IMG/VR virus record: IMGVR_UViG_3300030617_000031
Span: 1-39,955 of that record
Length of the DNA stretch: 39,955 nucleotides
Reading direction: 5' to 3' (one strand)
Source: a virus
Part shown: one piece after another, positions 31,586-39,591 of the stretch
Layout: each line of letters begins with the position of its first letter
How positions within the stretch are numbered: the first letter of the stretch is position 1
The notes under the pieces: model-generated
The model's input: the letters and a program-made list of their open reading frames with translations, nothing else
Databases searched by the model: none
What the model was told of the DNA's origin: nothing
Position numbers and translations under genes: made by a program

Positions 31586-32100
31586 GCTGCCACCGTACCG
31601 CCGGCCGCCACATACGATTCCAGCAGCGATTCCAGCGTGTTCTGATGCTGGCCGTAACCCGCGGCCGGAAAACTGGCCCAAAGGTGAGCAACCAGTGCCA
31701 CAGCTTGCGTGAAATTGCCTGCGTCGATATCCGGCAACGCGTGGCACTCCCTGATCTGCTGCAGCGCCACTTTGTCTTGCGCGAGTGGGCTGAAGTCGGT
31801 CAGATCGAGAGAATTTTTGTAGCCTTGAACCAACTCGCCGTCGACTGTGCGATCAGCCCAAAACAAGTGCAAGAGCTGGTAGCGACCCGCAGCCGTCGAA
31901 TCGAATTCCTTATTCAGGATGTTCGGATGATCCGCATAACTCGGAAACGTCAACGGGTTTTCCAGCGTCGAGCCGACCAAAACGTTGTAACCGTTGTCCG
32001 TTGCGGCCAGCAGCGCCGCGCCGATTTCAGATCCTGCAATGGCGTCGAGGAACGCTACGCGATTCTGACTGCCTGCCACACCCGCTGTGATAACTGCCAT
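31582..32100 (-). CDS. Endolysin, lambda R-like lytic transglycosylase
   Basis: 172 residues. It aligns by eye with lambda R: AFLDAIAGSEIG with the catalytic-type Glu, GYNVLVG, YADHPN, STAAGRYQLL, DFSPLAQDKVALQQI, ALPDIDAG, LWASFPAAGYGQHQN. This family (GH104) cuts murein between MurNAc and GlcNAc, forming anhydro-muramic acid. It lacks a signal peptide, so release depends on a holin. GGAGG lies six bases before the ATG. Upstream is a membrane/coiled-coil protein; downstream a two-TM protein and the spanins. Confidence 0.9.
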   Translation of the reverse strand: MAVITAGVAGSQNRVAFLDAIAGSEIGAALLAATDNGYNVLVGSTLENPLTFPSYADHPNILNKEFDSTAAGRYQLLHLFWADRTVDGELVQGYKNSLDLTDFSPLAQDKVALQQIRECHALPDIDAGNFTQAVALVAHLWASFPAAGYGQHQNTLESLLESYVAAGGTVAA

Positions 32101-32448
32101 TTACGGCCTCCGTACTAAATCGTCAATTCGCTTATTCAGCGCGTTCATCCCTTCTCGGGACTCCTTGGAGTTCCCATCGAGCACGTTCATCATTTGCTGC
32201 AATGTTCGGTCTAGCCCCGACATAACCCGCGTCAGCTCAGGCGACGAGACGAAGAGCTTCAGTGCCTCGATTTTGGAGTCGGACAGCTCCTTCTCCAGCG
32301 CGTCAACCTGCTCCTGCGATGCACACTTCCCGATTGCCCCTGCATTCAATTCAAGGCCCCTAAGAACTCTCCGAATGAAATACCAAACGACGACGGAAAC
32401 GCCACCCACAAGGAACAACCCGATAGTTACCCAGGTGCCTAGATCCAT
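32101..32448 (-). CDS. Single-TM protein with coiled coil, possible holin or lysis regulator
   Basis: 115 residues. Residues 5-28 are a clear TM segment (WVTIGLFLVGGVSVVVWYF) followed by Arg-rich sequence, so the long helical tail (VDALEKELSDSKIEALKL; TLQQMMNVLDG) probably stays in the cytoplasm. GGGGAA precedes the ATG. It abuts the endolysin start. First gene of the lysis cassette; it may be a holin or holin-associated protein, but the single TM plus coiled coil is not diagnostic. Confidence 0.65.
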   Translation of the reverse strand: MDLGTWVTIGLFLVGGVSVVVWYFIRRVLRGLELNAGAIGKCASQEQVDALEKELSDSKIEALKLFVSSPELTRVMSGLDRTLQQMMNVLDGNSKESREGMNALNKRIDDLVRRP

Positions 32449-32463
32449 ATTTCCCCGACAATG

Positions 32464-32478
32464 CTGCCTTTAGGGCAG
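32464..32478 (-). other. Small hairpin upstream of lysis cassette
   Basis: CTGCC and GGCAG pair around TTTAG, just ahead of the first lysis gene's ribosome site (read on the - strand). It may affect mRNA structure; there is no stronger evidence. Confidence 0.25.
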
Positions 32479-32518
32479 ATGAATTAGACGACGCTAAGGC
32501 GCTCCTTACAATGCGCGG

Positions 32519-32546
32519 ATTGTACCTCGTCACATAGGAATGCTAA
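32519..32546 (-). promoter_or_regulatory. Possible sigma70-type promoter for lysis genes
   Basis: On the - strand TTAGCA (32541-32546) and TACAAT (32519-32524) are separated by 16 bases, giving four and five matches to the -35 and -10 consensus. It sits in the 129-base gap between the tail genes and the lysis cassette. The -10 is half of an inverted repeat with 32507-32512 (TACAAT / ATTGTA), which might be an operator. Confidence 0.4.
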
Positions 32547-32577
32547 CTATATTTGGCAACGAAAAACACGAAACTTG

Positions 32578-33621
32578 TTAGAAACGTGCGTCAGCTATGA
32601 CATACGAAACTCCATTGAGTGAATACGCCAAGCCGACAGTTAGCGACGTGCTCGTCCCGGACAAGACAAAGCCGCTTACGGTGCTGGCCATGGCAGCGAG
32701 CGAGGTTATAGTCTGACCGCCGGGTTGCATGGTAACGCCTGCGGGCGCGTAATAAGAGAATGCAGCGCTCGCTCTCTTCGCAGTCTGAAAAGGGACATTG
32801 ACCCCAAGAAATCCTGTCGTCGCGTTGCAGGCTGCTATGCCTACCGCGTCATAAACCTCCTCGTAATACCTCTGAATCCTCGCGAGTTCCGGCTGAGGCC
32901 CGCGGTACTCAAATGCCGTAGGTTCGCCGCCGGCCCCGGTAATTGAGTTAGACGCCTGGGGGCTGCAGTACTCGGCTTGCCACTGGGCATCATTGACTGC
33001 GTATACCGCGCCAGGGGGAAAATCAATACCGAGAGTAGTAAAGCCAGTCGTCGTAGTGCCTATAGTTTTTCCAACAATGCTAGGCACATTCAGCAGGATT
33101 GAGAACCGCTGCGGTGTCGTGGTCAGTGTCCAGTTGATAGGGACGAGCGTCGTCACATTCGCTGAAGGGGCACCGCCCGTACCGAAATTCTGAGTAATAT
33201 GCGCCTGCGTCACGTTAAGTGTCCCGCTCGCTACCCACAGCCACACCGACAGAGTTAAAGGACAGCCCTCTGCCTGGGACACGCTCTCTATCCATCTGGA
33301 GATCCCAGGAGTGGTCAGCGCCGCGAGAGTGCCCGTAGATGCTGTCGTGATAGCCGTTTGCCCGTAGTACTGCGCCGGCCGCCCTAGGCCGTAAGTCGTC
33401 GCCGCGCCTGCGGCGAAGGTCTCTAGGGTATACGTGCCTGCACCTCCCGCTCCGCACTGGGCGAGCTGTAGTACTTCGCATGTGTACGCAGAGAGCGCCG
33501 TGAGCGGCTGGGTCGTCGCGTTCCAGAAGTCCTTATTGCCGCCCGCGAGCAGGTTGCGATGCGCGAACGGCACATTGGTATAGATATCGAGCAGCTTTGC
33601 GAATTTATCTATTGCGGTCAT
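32578..33621 (-). CDS. Fibre-module paralogue 2
   Basis: 347 residues, GAGG upstream of the ATG. It is clearly paralogous to the gene at 33631: shared RNLLAGGNKDFW, QCGAGGAGTY, YYGQ, TASTGTLAAL, LSVWLW, TQNFGTGG, NVPSIVGKTIG, NDAQWQAEYCSP, FEYRG. More distantly it matches the last third of the 1076-residue fibre, including the FE-R...ELARIQRYYE stretch and an ADARF end. The pattern is a carbohydrate-binding-like beta sandwich common in phage receptor-binding proteins. It has no fibre shaft, so it must join the particle through another protein or act free. Confidence 0.7.
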   Translation of the reverse strand: MTAIDKFAKLLDIYTNVPFAHRNLLAGGNKDFWNATTQPLTALSAYTCEVLQLAQCGAGGAGTYTLETFAAGAATTYGLGRPAQYYGQTAITTASTGTLAALTTPGISRWIESVSQAEGCPLTLSVWLWVASGTLNVTQAHITQNFGTGGAPSANVTTLVPINWTLTTTPQRFSILLNVPSIVGKTIGTTTTGFTTLGIDFPPGAVYAVNDAQWQAEYCSPQASNSITGAGGEPTAFEYRGPQPELARIQRYYEEVYDAVGIAACNATTGFLGVNVPFQTAKRASAAFSYYAPAGVTMQPGGQTITSLAAMASTVSGFVLSGTSTSLTVGLAYSLNGVSYVIADARF

Positions 33622-33630
33622 TGCTTGTCC

Positions 33631-34677
33631 TCAAAGGCGCGCGTCAAGTGTCATAAATGAGCCACCCGCGTCAAACATCATGCATCCTTGCCCCGGCGTC
33701 ATGCCCGAGTACGTTACTGCCAACATCCCAGAACTCACGCCAATGTTAAAAACCGAAAGGCCTACCGGATGCGCGGACGATGTTGCGGGCGTAAAAAAAT
33801 AAAATGTGGCTAATGCCGATCCTCCAAACGCAGGACTCGCCGTCCGTTTTGGCTGATAGTCAATCGTGATATAAGCTGTCGCAACCGCGCCGACCACACC
33901 CGACCCATAAGACCCGCCGGTCAGCACCTCATAATGACGCAAAACCCTCTGCAGCTCCTCTGGGATTCCTCGATACTCGAACGTCGTAGGAAGTCCCTGC
34001 GGGCCTGCACCAGGGCTGCACCACTCCACCTGCCACTGCGCATCGTTTATGGTGAAGGTAGCGCCTACGGGATAGCAGACTCCGACCTCAACGAAGTCGT
34101 TTCCTCCTGTGCCAAGCGTCATGCCGGCGATGCTCGGCACTGCGAGTTTCACGGAAAACCGCTGAGGAATGGTTGTTAGATTCCAGACGACCGGGGTTAA
34201 GGTCGTCACAGCGGCCGACGGCGAACCTCCAGTCCCAAAATTCTGAGTCACAAACGCCTGCGTAACTGTGACGGGCGCAGCGGACCACAGCCAGACCGAG
34301 ACTGTCTGAAACCCGTTTTCGGCTCTGGTAACGCTCTCCAGGCGCTGTGATATCTGCGGGCCTGTCAGCGCGGCGAGGCTTCCGGTCGACGCAGCTGTCT
34401 GAACGAATTGCCCGTAATATTTTACCGGCCGAGACATGCCCAACGTGCCCGGCGTCCCGAGCGCAAACAACTGCTGGCCATACGTCGCCGCGCCGGCTGT
34501 TCCGCACTGCCCGCGGTACATGGTGCTGCTCGTGTACGCGGTCGTTGCCGCGAGTGCCAGCGCCGCCGTTGAAGTCCACTGATCCTTGTTTCCGTCAATG
34601 ATGTGGTTTCTGTTCGAAAGCGGTAAGCCCGCGCCGAATAGCTCCCCAAGCCTGGATAGCTGCTGTGCTAACGACAT
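33631..34677 (-). CDS. Fibre-module paralogue 1
   Basis: 348 residues, AAGGGG upstream of the ATG. It is a single copy of the module also seen in the next gene and in the C-terminus of the large fibre: RNHIIDGNKDQW, QCGTAGAATY, KYYGQ, LSV-type WLW, TQNFGTGGSPSA, VPSIAGMTLG, NDAQWQVEWCSP, FEYRGIPEELQRVLRHYE, ending LDARL. It is separated from its paralogue by nine bases and follows the fibre chaperone. It is probably an alternate or accessory receptor-binding protein. Confidence 0.7.
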   Translation of the reverse strand: MSLAQQLSRLGELFGAGLPLSNRNHIIDGNKDQWTSTAALALAATTAYTSSTMYRGQCGTAGAATYGQQLFALGTPGTLGMSRPVKYYGQFVQTAASTGSLAALTGPQISQRLESVTRAENGFQTVSVWLWSAAPVTVTQAFVTQNFGTGGSPSAAVTTLTPVVWNLTTIPQRFSVKLAVPSIAGMTLGTGGNDFVEVGVCYPVGATFTINDAQWQVEWCSPGAGPQGLPTTFEYRGIPEELQRVLRHYEVLTGGSYGSGVVGAVATAYITIDYQPKRTASPAFGGSALATFYFFTPATSSAHPVGLSVFNIGVSSGMLAVTYSGMTPGQGCMMFDAGGSFMTLDARL

Positions 34678-34686
34678 AATTTCCCC

Positions 34687-35370
34687 TTAACTCCAAACCA
34701 CGGCATCGACCGCAGCGACTGTGGTGGCCGCCATAACCTGCGCGGCGAACGCTACGTTCTTCGCCTGCATAGCAAGGACGGCTGCTATGCCGTCTCGACC
34801 CACCTGCTGAATCTGTGATGCTGAGTGGGGAATCCAAGCCCAAACTCCCGCAGCACTTTCGCACCAAAATGGCGTTGACCATATCTGCCACTGCGCCCCG
34901 CCATCAAGCACCGAGGTGCCGACAGCTGTAGGCCACGTAGGTTGCGTGGCACCGCTGGTTCCCAAAACCGTATTGACGAATATCTGGCCGCCGGCCGGCA
35001 CCAGAGACCCTACTGCATACAGCGTGTCCGCCACCCATGTCGTTGCGTCTTGCACACACAGAAGCGCTGATAAGACCGAAGAGGCGAGATTCGTCTGGTC
35101 TTTAGCTTGAGATGGGTACGTGTACTTCGCTCCTAAAGCACTCGACAGGAAACCCGACATAATCGCCTCGGCGCACGCTACTGAAAGCGCCGCTACTTGG
35201 GCGCTTTGAGCATCCGTCAATGACGTCTCAGGAACCGGCGTAGCTGTGCTGCCCGCGTCGACCCACGCTAAGTATGCGATATAGTCCGTGTTGGTTGGGT
35301 CGGGCCAAATCTGAAGTCCGTCCGACCTAATAATTACTTGACTATTAGCGGTTAAAGCGTAGGTGTACAT
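34687..35370 (-). CDS. DUF4376-type tail-fibre chaperone with inserted module
   Basis: 227 residues. The N- and C-terminal parts match the DUF4376-like proteins found beside fibres: YLAWVDAGSTATPVP, AIMSGFLSSALGAKYTYPS, KDQTNLASSVL, then FWCESAAGVWAW, ASQIQQVGRDG, KNVAFAAQVMAATTVAAV. They are thought to help fibre folding or attachment. Between them, residues about 107-165 hold an extra unit (WVADTLYAVGSLV, TSGATQPTWPTAVGTSV, DGGAQWQIW) resembling small carbohydrate-binding repeats in phage tails. Its ATG overlaps the fibre stop (TAATG). Confidence 0.7.
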   Translation of the reverse strand: MYTYALTANSQVIIRSDGLQIWPDPTNTDYIAYLAWVDAGSTATPVPETSLTDAQSAQVAALSVACAEAIMSGFLSSALGAKYTYPSQAKDQTNLASSVLSALLCVQDATTWVADTLYAVGSLVPAGGQIFVNTVLGTSGATQPTWPTAVGTSVLDGGAQWQIWSTPFWCESAAGVWAWIPHSASQIQQVGRDGIAAVLAMQAKNVAFAAQVMAATTVAAVDAVVWS

Positions 35371-38300
35371 TATAGTCTCGCCGAAAACTGCATGCTTGCA
35401 GTGGTGTTGTTGGCCGAGAGGCTAGTCGCATTACCCGCAACAAGGCCCGAGGAAACCGTGGCAGCGATAAACGCACTAGCAGAAGAGCTGGCGCCATAAA
35501 CAATTGAAGTTGCTGCGGCTACAGTCCCATCCGCAGCGACCGCTTGAAAAGTTGTCGCGGCCGACGATGAAAAACTAGGAGTAGCGCGCATCGCGGGTAT
35601 GGGTACGGTGAACTGCCCCGTGGTCGCGTTAATTGCTTGACCTGCGCCGAACCGAGTATCCCCCGACCCCGAAACAACGTAGTAGTAGCGCTGACAATAC
35701 GAAAGCTCTTGCGCATACTGACGCCGCTCGAACGCAGAGGCGTACAACCCTGACTCGAATTGAAAATCAGTAAGCGCGATGTAATTACCGACTGCGGCTC
35801 CCCAGTTTACGAGCCCCGCTACCGTAAGGTAATTGCCCGACTGCCATGCATTCAAAGTCGGAGTTTGGTATGTCGCATTATTTAAGCTACCTACGTTGAG
35901 CCACATACCTCCCGCCGCGCTATTAGGCGTAGTCAGACTTGTCGGAATCGTAGGGATCTGAAGAGGCACCAAAACAGGGACTCCCGCAGTAGCGGAGAAC
36001 GTCGTAACAAATGCGTGGGTCGCTGCGTAGTCTCGCACGGCTACCGCATAAGTCCCGCTCACGTTCGTGCTGAACACGAAACTGAGGGCGGCGGGACCTC
36101 CGAGCAGGTCATAGCAGTTAAATCCCTCAATAGGCTGACAAATTCCGCCCCAGTAGTTAGCAGACGTAAGACTGCTTACCGCAGCGTTTACTGTCTGTAC
36201 TACAGCGTTCAGCGTCATCCCGTTATAGACGATAGTGCCTTGGGACTGAGTGAATTGCCCTCCGGCAGAAGCACCGTTAGTGGCAACATACATATCAGGA
36301 CCGCCGTACCCGCCAATGCCGGCCGAACAGACGATTGAGGGTGCCTGCGCGATGTTGCATGCCCCGTTTATGGCGCGATTTTTGCCGCTAATCGTAGCTG
36401 CTACGGCCAGGGCCAGGGCATTCGCAGCCGCCGTTGTGGCGAGCTTCGTCGATACGTCGCCGGCCGGCGCGGTGACGCCATTCACAGCCCCCGTTAGGGT
36501 TCCGCCCGACAGCGGCAACATATTCGCCGTCGTGACCGGGTTGAAATTCAAAACCTCATACGATTCGCTGCCATCAGCCACGAAGCCGATAAACGCGAAG
36601 CCAGCTGCGGAGTCGGTGTAATCGACGCCTGGAATCAGCTTGTGGCCGTTACTAAACAGCCACGCAAATCCCACAGTGTGAGGGTAAGGAACACTCGTCG
36701 CGCCGGCCGCGGGAGTGAAAGACTGATCATTCGGAACATAGACAGTGGACGGACTATAGACGACGCCAGTCAGTACTTCGATTAGATCCTGCGCGCCAAG
36801 CGGCTCGGTGAAATTGACGGTTACGCCATCCGCGTTCAGCGTGTAATGCACGCCGAAAGTCTGTTTCCCGCCGTTGCGATAGGGTACGGCGAACGGAGCT
36901 GTGAAGCCACTCGTGAGAACCGACGTTGCGCCCGCGACGAATCCTCCGTTAGCAACGGTGTAAACGGTCGAAGTGGGTGCAGTCACGCCATTGGCGGTCA
37001 CCTGTGTTGTTCCGTCCGGGAAAGTAAACCCCCCGGTCAGAGACTTAACGCCTCCATTTACCTGCAGCGAATGTGTGCCATCGTCCACCGTCGTGCCAAT
37101 CAGCCAGCGGCCGGCCGCTGAAACTCGGCCGCTCTCGACCGCATTCACGATAAACGTTATCGGAGCAGTCCCTACAGCCGCCAGTGCCAAGCCAAACGCA
37201 GAGGATACAAGCTGCGCAGCTGCACTGCCCACGGCCCCTATCATGCGCAGGATACCTCCAGTGCCCGTCGCAGAGATAGACCCGATCGCTTGAATCGCAT
37301 CAACCCCATTGTCAACCGTATTGGCAAGCAGCTTGGGCGCGGAAACGCTCGTGGTGTAGCCGGGAGTGCTCTTATTCGAGTACCAAGCCACATGCCATAC
37401 CGACACGCCGTCCGTCGTGTAGTAAAGCGAATCGTTATTGGCCGCCGTGTACGGCATCGCGATGTCACATGTATCAGAGCCTGACAAGGCAAACACCGTA
37501 GTACTTCCGGAGATATTCTTCAGGGCGAAACCTGCACCGGCCGGGTAGGTCGATGCCGGCGGCAGCTGCGTTACAACGCCTGCCGCGGTGATATAGCCTA
37601 TTGTTCCGAGATTTGTGAGCGCAAGCGTTTGGCTGGTCGACAAGATGACCGGCTTAGCAAACTGGACACCAGTCGTCGACGACGTAGCGTAAACGCCGGT
37701 CGCGTCGCTGAAAAGAACGGCCGATGACCCTTGCAAGACCGGAGCGCTCGGCACGACGGAGGCCACGTTGACCGTCAGCGTGTAAGCTCCTGTGGTTCCG
37801 TTCTGCACGACAAAATTGTGCGGTGGCACACCAGCCGGAATCTGCAAGATCGCGTTCCCTGTCAGCGCCCCGCTGATCTTATAAATCGCGTTTGCAGCCT
37901 GTGCAGCGCTCAAGACCGTAGTTCCTGCCGCTACCGTGAGCGAAAGCTCGCCGATGACGCCTGAGACGCTTGTCGCGGCTGCTGCCGCGGAAAGGGCCGC
38001 AGCGGTCTGACTCGTTAGCGCTGCCGCTGCGCTAGTAGCTGCCGAAGTCTGGCTGCTTGACGCAGCTGCTTGGCTCGCAGCTGCGCTGCCTGCGCTGGTC
38101 GCTGCCTGCGCAGCTGAAAGTGTCGCGCTTGCTGACATCGCCTCGGACGTGGCATCTTCGTCCTGCCACCCCGTAGAAACGTAGACGCGGATTTTCGGAG
38201 GAACCGCTGTTATGTTTAAGTACCGGGCACCCACCACCAGCGGGTTACCTTGGTTGTCTACAGTCGGGTCGGTAGCCTGGTCGCCCAGCCACGTCTTTTC

Positions 38301-38600
38301 AAAAGATGCTAAACCGGTCGTGAGGGTTAAAGCCGAAGTCGCCGCGGATACTTGGCTCGCGGACGCTGCCGCCTGGCTGGCCGCTGCAGACGCCTGATCT
38401 AGCGCCGCCGCCGCCTGGCTGGCCGCCGCCGCTACCTGGCTCAGTCCTGCCGCTACCGCATCGGCCGCCGCGGCCGTTACACTACTTGCTGCCTCCGACG
38501 CGTATGCCTGCGCGTTTGCCGCGGCGGTCTGCGCTACCTGCGCTCCGCTCAAGTCAATTGATATGGTAAACGCGTCGTTCGTGATTACTGGAGTTGCCAT
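35370..38600 (-). CDS. Tail fibre / receptor-binding protein
   Basis: 1076 residues. The N-terminal 90 residues and residues 150-215 are Ala/Ser/Gln repeats (ASQAAAALDQASAAASQ) that form a trimeric coiled-coil shaft. Between them is LGDQATDPTVDNQGNPLV...YLN, a unit common in phage fibres. The middle has several short beta modules, including two related segments (YRNGGKQTFGVHYTLN and FSNGHKLIPGVDYTDS). LPLSGGTLTG near 700 is the classic fibre repeat. From about residue 738 to the end is a 340-residue receptor-binding module starting KNRAING and ending FSARL, related to the two downstream proteins. It likely decides host range. Confidence 0.85.
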   Translation of the reverse strand: MATPVITNDAFTISIDLSGAQVAQTAAANAQAYASEAASSVTAAAADAVAAGLSQVAAAASQAAAALDQASAAASQAAASASQVSAATSALTLTTGLASFEKTWLGDQATDPTVDNQGNPLVVGARYLNITAVPPKIRVYVSTGWQDEDATSEAMSASATLSAAQAATSAGSAAASQAAASSSQTSAATSAAAALTSQTAAALSAAAAATSVSGVIGELSLTVAAGTTVLSAAQAANAIYKISGALTGNAILQIPAGVPPHNFVVQNGTTGAYTLTVNVASVVPSAPVLQGSSAVLFSDATGVYATSSTTGVQFAKPVILSTSQTLALTNLGTIGYITAAGVVTQLPPASTYPAGAGFALKNISGSTTVFALSGSDTCDIAMPYTAANNDSLYYTTDGVSVWHVAWYSNKSTPGYTTSVSAPKLLANTVDNGVDAIQAIGSISATGTGGILRMIGAVGSAAAQLVSSAFGLALAAVGTAPITFIVNAVESGRVSAAGRWLIGTTVDDGTHSLQVNGGVKSLTGGFTFPDGTTQVTANGVTAPTSTVYTVANGGFVAGATSVLTSGFTAPFAVPYRNGGKQTFGVHYTLNADGVTVNFTEPLGAQDLIEVLTGVVYSPSTVYVPNDQSFTPAAGATSVPYPHTVGFAWLFSNGHKLIPGVDYTDSAAGFAFIGFVADGSESYEVLNFNPVTTANMLPLSGGTLTGAVNGVTAPAGDVSTKLATTAAANALALAVAATISGKNRAINGACNIAQAPSIVCSAGIGGYGGPDMYVATNGASAGGQFTQSQGTIVYNGMTLNAVVQTVNAAVSSLTSANYWGGICQPIEGFNCYDLLGGPAALSFVFSTNVSGTYAVAVRDYAATHAFVTTFSATAGVPVLVPLQIPTIPTSLTTPNSAAGGMWLNVGSLNNATYQTPTLNAWQSGNYLTVAGLVNWGAAVGNYIALTDFQFESGLYASAFERRQYAQELSYCQRYYYVVSGSGDTRFGAGQAINATTGQFTVPIPAMRATPSFSSSAATTFQAVAADGTVAAATSIVYGASSSASAFIAATVSSGLVAGNATSLSANNTTASMQFSARL

Positions 38601-39005
38601 TTATGTACCGCCTACCGTGACTTGCGGGGTAATCCATACGTTGCCGCCCATGAGGACCGACACGTTACCGAGGGAATCTGTGATCTTTATGTCGTAAACG
38701 CCGAGTAGGGTTACGCGTCTGCCGTTCATGACTTGCGTAACCGTGACCTCACCCGACAGCAGCGCGGCCGACTGCGCCGCGCTCATAACCGGCTGGAGAG
38801 TCCCGGCTGCGCCACCAAGCAAGATGCCTCCAGTGTTGCTGTGCAAATCCAGTAACGTCGTCGTTGCGTAGTAAGTCGAGCGGATCTGCATATGCGCAGA
38901 GTAGCCAGAGAAATTGAGCAACGCACCCGAGGGCCAGCTGAGAGTCAGTAGAGGGCTCCAAGTTTCGCCTTGCTCCAACTGGATGTCATACGCTGCGGCG
39001 GTCAT
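38601..39005 (-). CDS. Tail/baseplate protein, BppU-N-like
   Basis: 134 residues. The pattern YDIQLEQGETWSPLLTLSWP, LNFSGYSAHMQIRS, TGGILLGGAAGTLQ, MSAAQSAALLSGEV, VYDIKITDSLGN resembles a small all-beta tail domain (BppU N-terminal-like) common between tail tip and fibre in siphophages. It may link the fibre to the tail. It abuts the fibre start and overlaps the upstream gene's stop (ATGA). Confidence 0.65.
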   Translation of the reverse strand: MTAAAYDIQLEQGETWSPLLTLSWPSGALLNFSGYSAHMQIRSTYYATTTLLDLHSNTGGILLGGAAGTLQPVMSAAQSAALLSGEVTVTQVMNGRRVTLLGVYDIKITDSLGNVSVLMGGNVWITPQVTVGGT

Positions 39006-39196
39006 CTGTTCCCCTTTGCATACCTGGCCTTCACTGCGTTTATTTTCTCCAACATCGCTACCGTTTCTGGTGGCATCTGCACTTCAGCGCTCAGCGTTTG
39101 CAGCGTCTTCCAGATCGCATCGAGCTGATCCCCTACCGAGGGATAAGCTTTAGCGCGCAGCGGCCCTGGATCAGGGTCGTGTACAATTTTTGTCAT
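39002..39196 (-). CDS. Small tail-region protein
   Basis: 64 residues. The sequence LRAKAYPSVGDQLDAIWKTL and the end EKINAVKARYAKGNR match a short protein I associate with phage tail operons, of unknown role (possibly a chaperone or scaffold for the baseplate/fibre). Overlaps both neighbours by four bases. Confidence 0.65.
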   Translation of the reverse strand: MTKIVHDPDPGPLRAKAYPSVGDQLDAIWKTLQTLSAEVQMPPETVAMLEKINAVKARYAKGNR

Positions 39197-39591
39197 GGCT
39201 GTGTTACTTGGAACGTTGCATCCAGAGCTGGAAACGAGGAAACCAGAACCGTGTAAGTGCCCGGCTGTGTAAAGCTCAAGTCAACCTCACCGTCTGTCAC
39301 GACGCAGGCGTTTTCGCCGTCGATTGTAACCGTTGATGGATTAGGAATGCTAAGTAATCGCATGCCAGAAAGTGTCGTTGTGTTATTTTTCCTCTCCGTT
39401 ATAACTCCATCGGCAATGTGATGCGTCTTTCCGGTTCCGTTGCCTAAGACCCGGCTACCGCCGACTGGTGGTTTCTGAATACTCAACATGCGCGCCGGGA
39501 TATTTCCCGATCCGACGATCTTTCCTGAAGCGTCCGCCATGACAAACGCTGTCATAGTCTCTCCATTAGGCACCAGCATTAAATCGCTCAT
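39193..39591 (-). CDS. Tail-region beta protein of unknown function
   Basis: 132 residues, beta-rich (MTAFVMADASGKIVGSG; DGEVDLSFTQPGTYTVLV; ATFQVTQP). The PGTYTV pattern near the C-terminus resembles Ig-like or carbohydrate-binding folds found in tails. It overlaps the tail-tip gene's stop (ATGA at 39588-39591) and the next ATG, so it is part of the tail operon. Not further assigned. Confidence 0.55.
   Translation of the reverse strand: MSDLMLVPNGETMTAFVMADASGKIVGSGNIPARMLSIQKPPVGGSRVLGNGTGKTHHIADGVITERKNNTTTLSGMRLLSIPNPSTVTIDGENACVVTDGEVDLSFTQPGTYTVLVSSFPALDATFQVTQP

Noticed and set aside
31391-31747. Longer reading of the two-TM protein from 31747
   Set aside because: The extra N-terminus lies inside the endolysin gene and is Arg/Gly/Cys-rich; GTG 31585 gives a GTGA overlap.
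31570-32118. 182-residue + strand frame over the endolysin
   Set aside because: The - strand frame matches the lambda R pattern in detail; the + frame is Arg/Cys-rich and has no protein-like pattern.
35370-38600. CRISPR-like or tandem DNA repeats in the fibre gene
   Set aside because: The repetitive DNA at 37950-38130 and 38330-38560 is explained by Ala/Ser/Gln coiled-coil codons; there are no uniform repeats and spacers.
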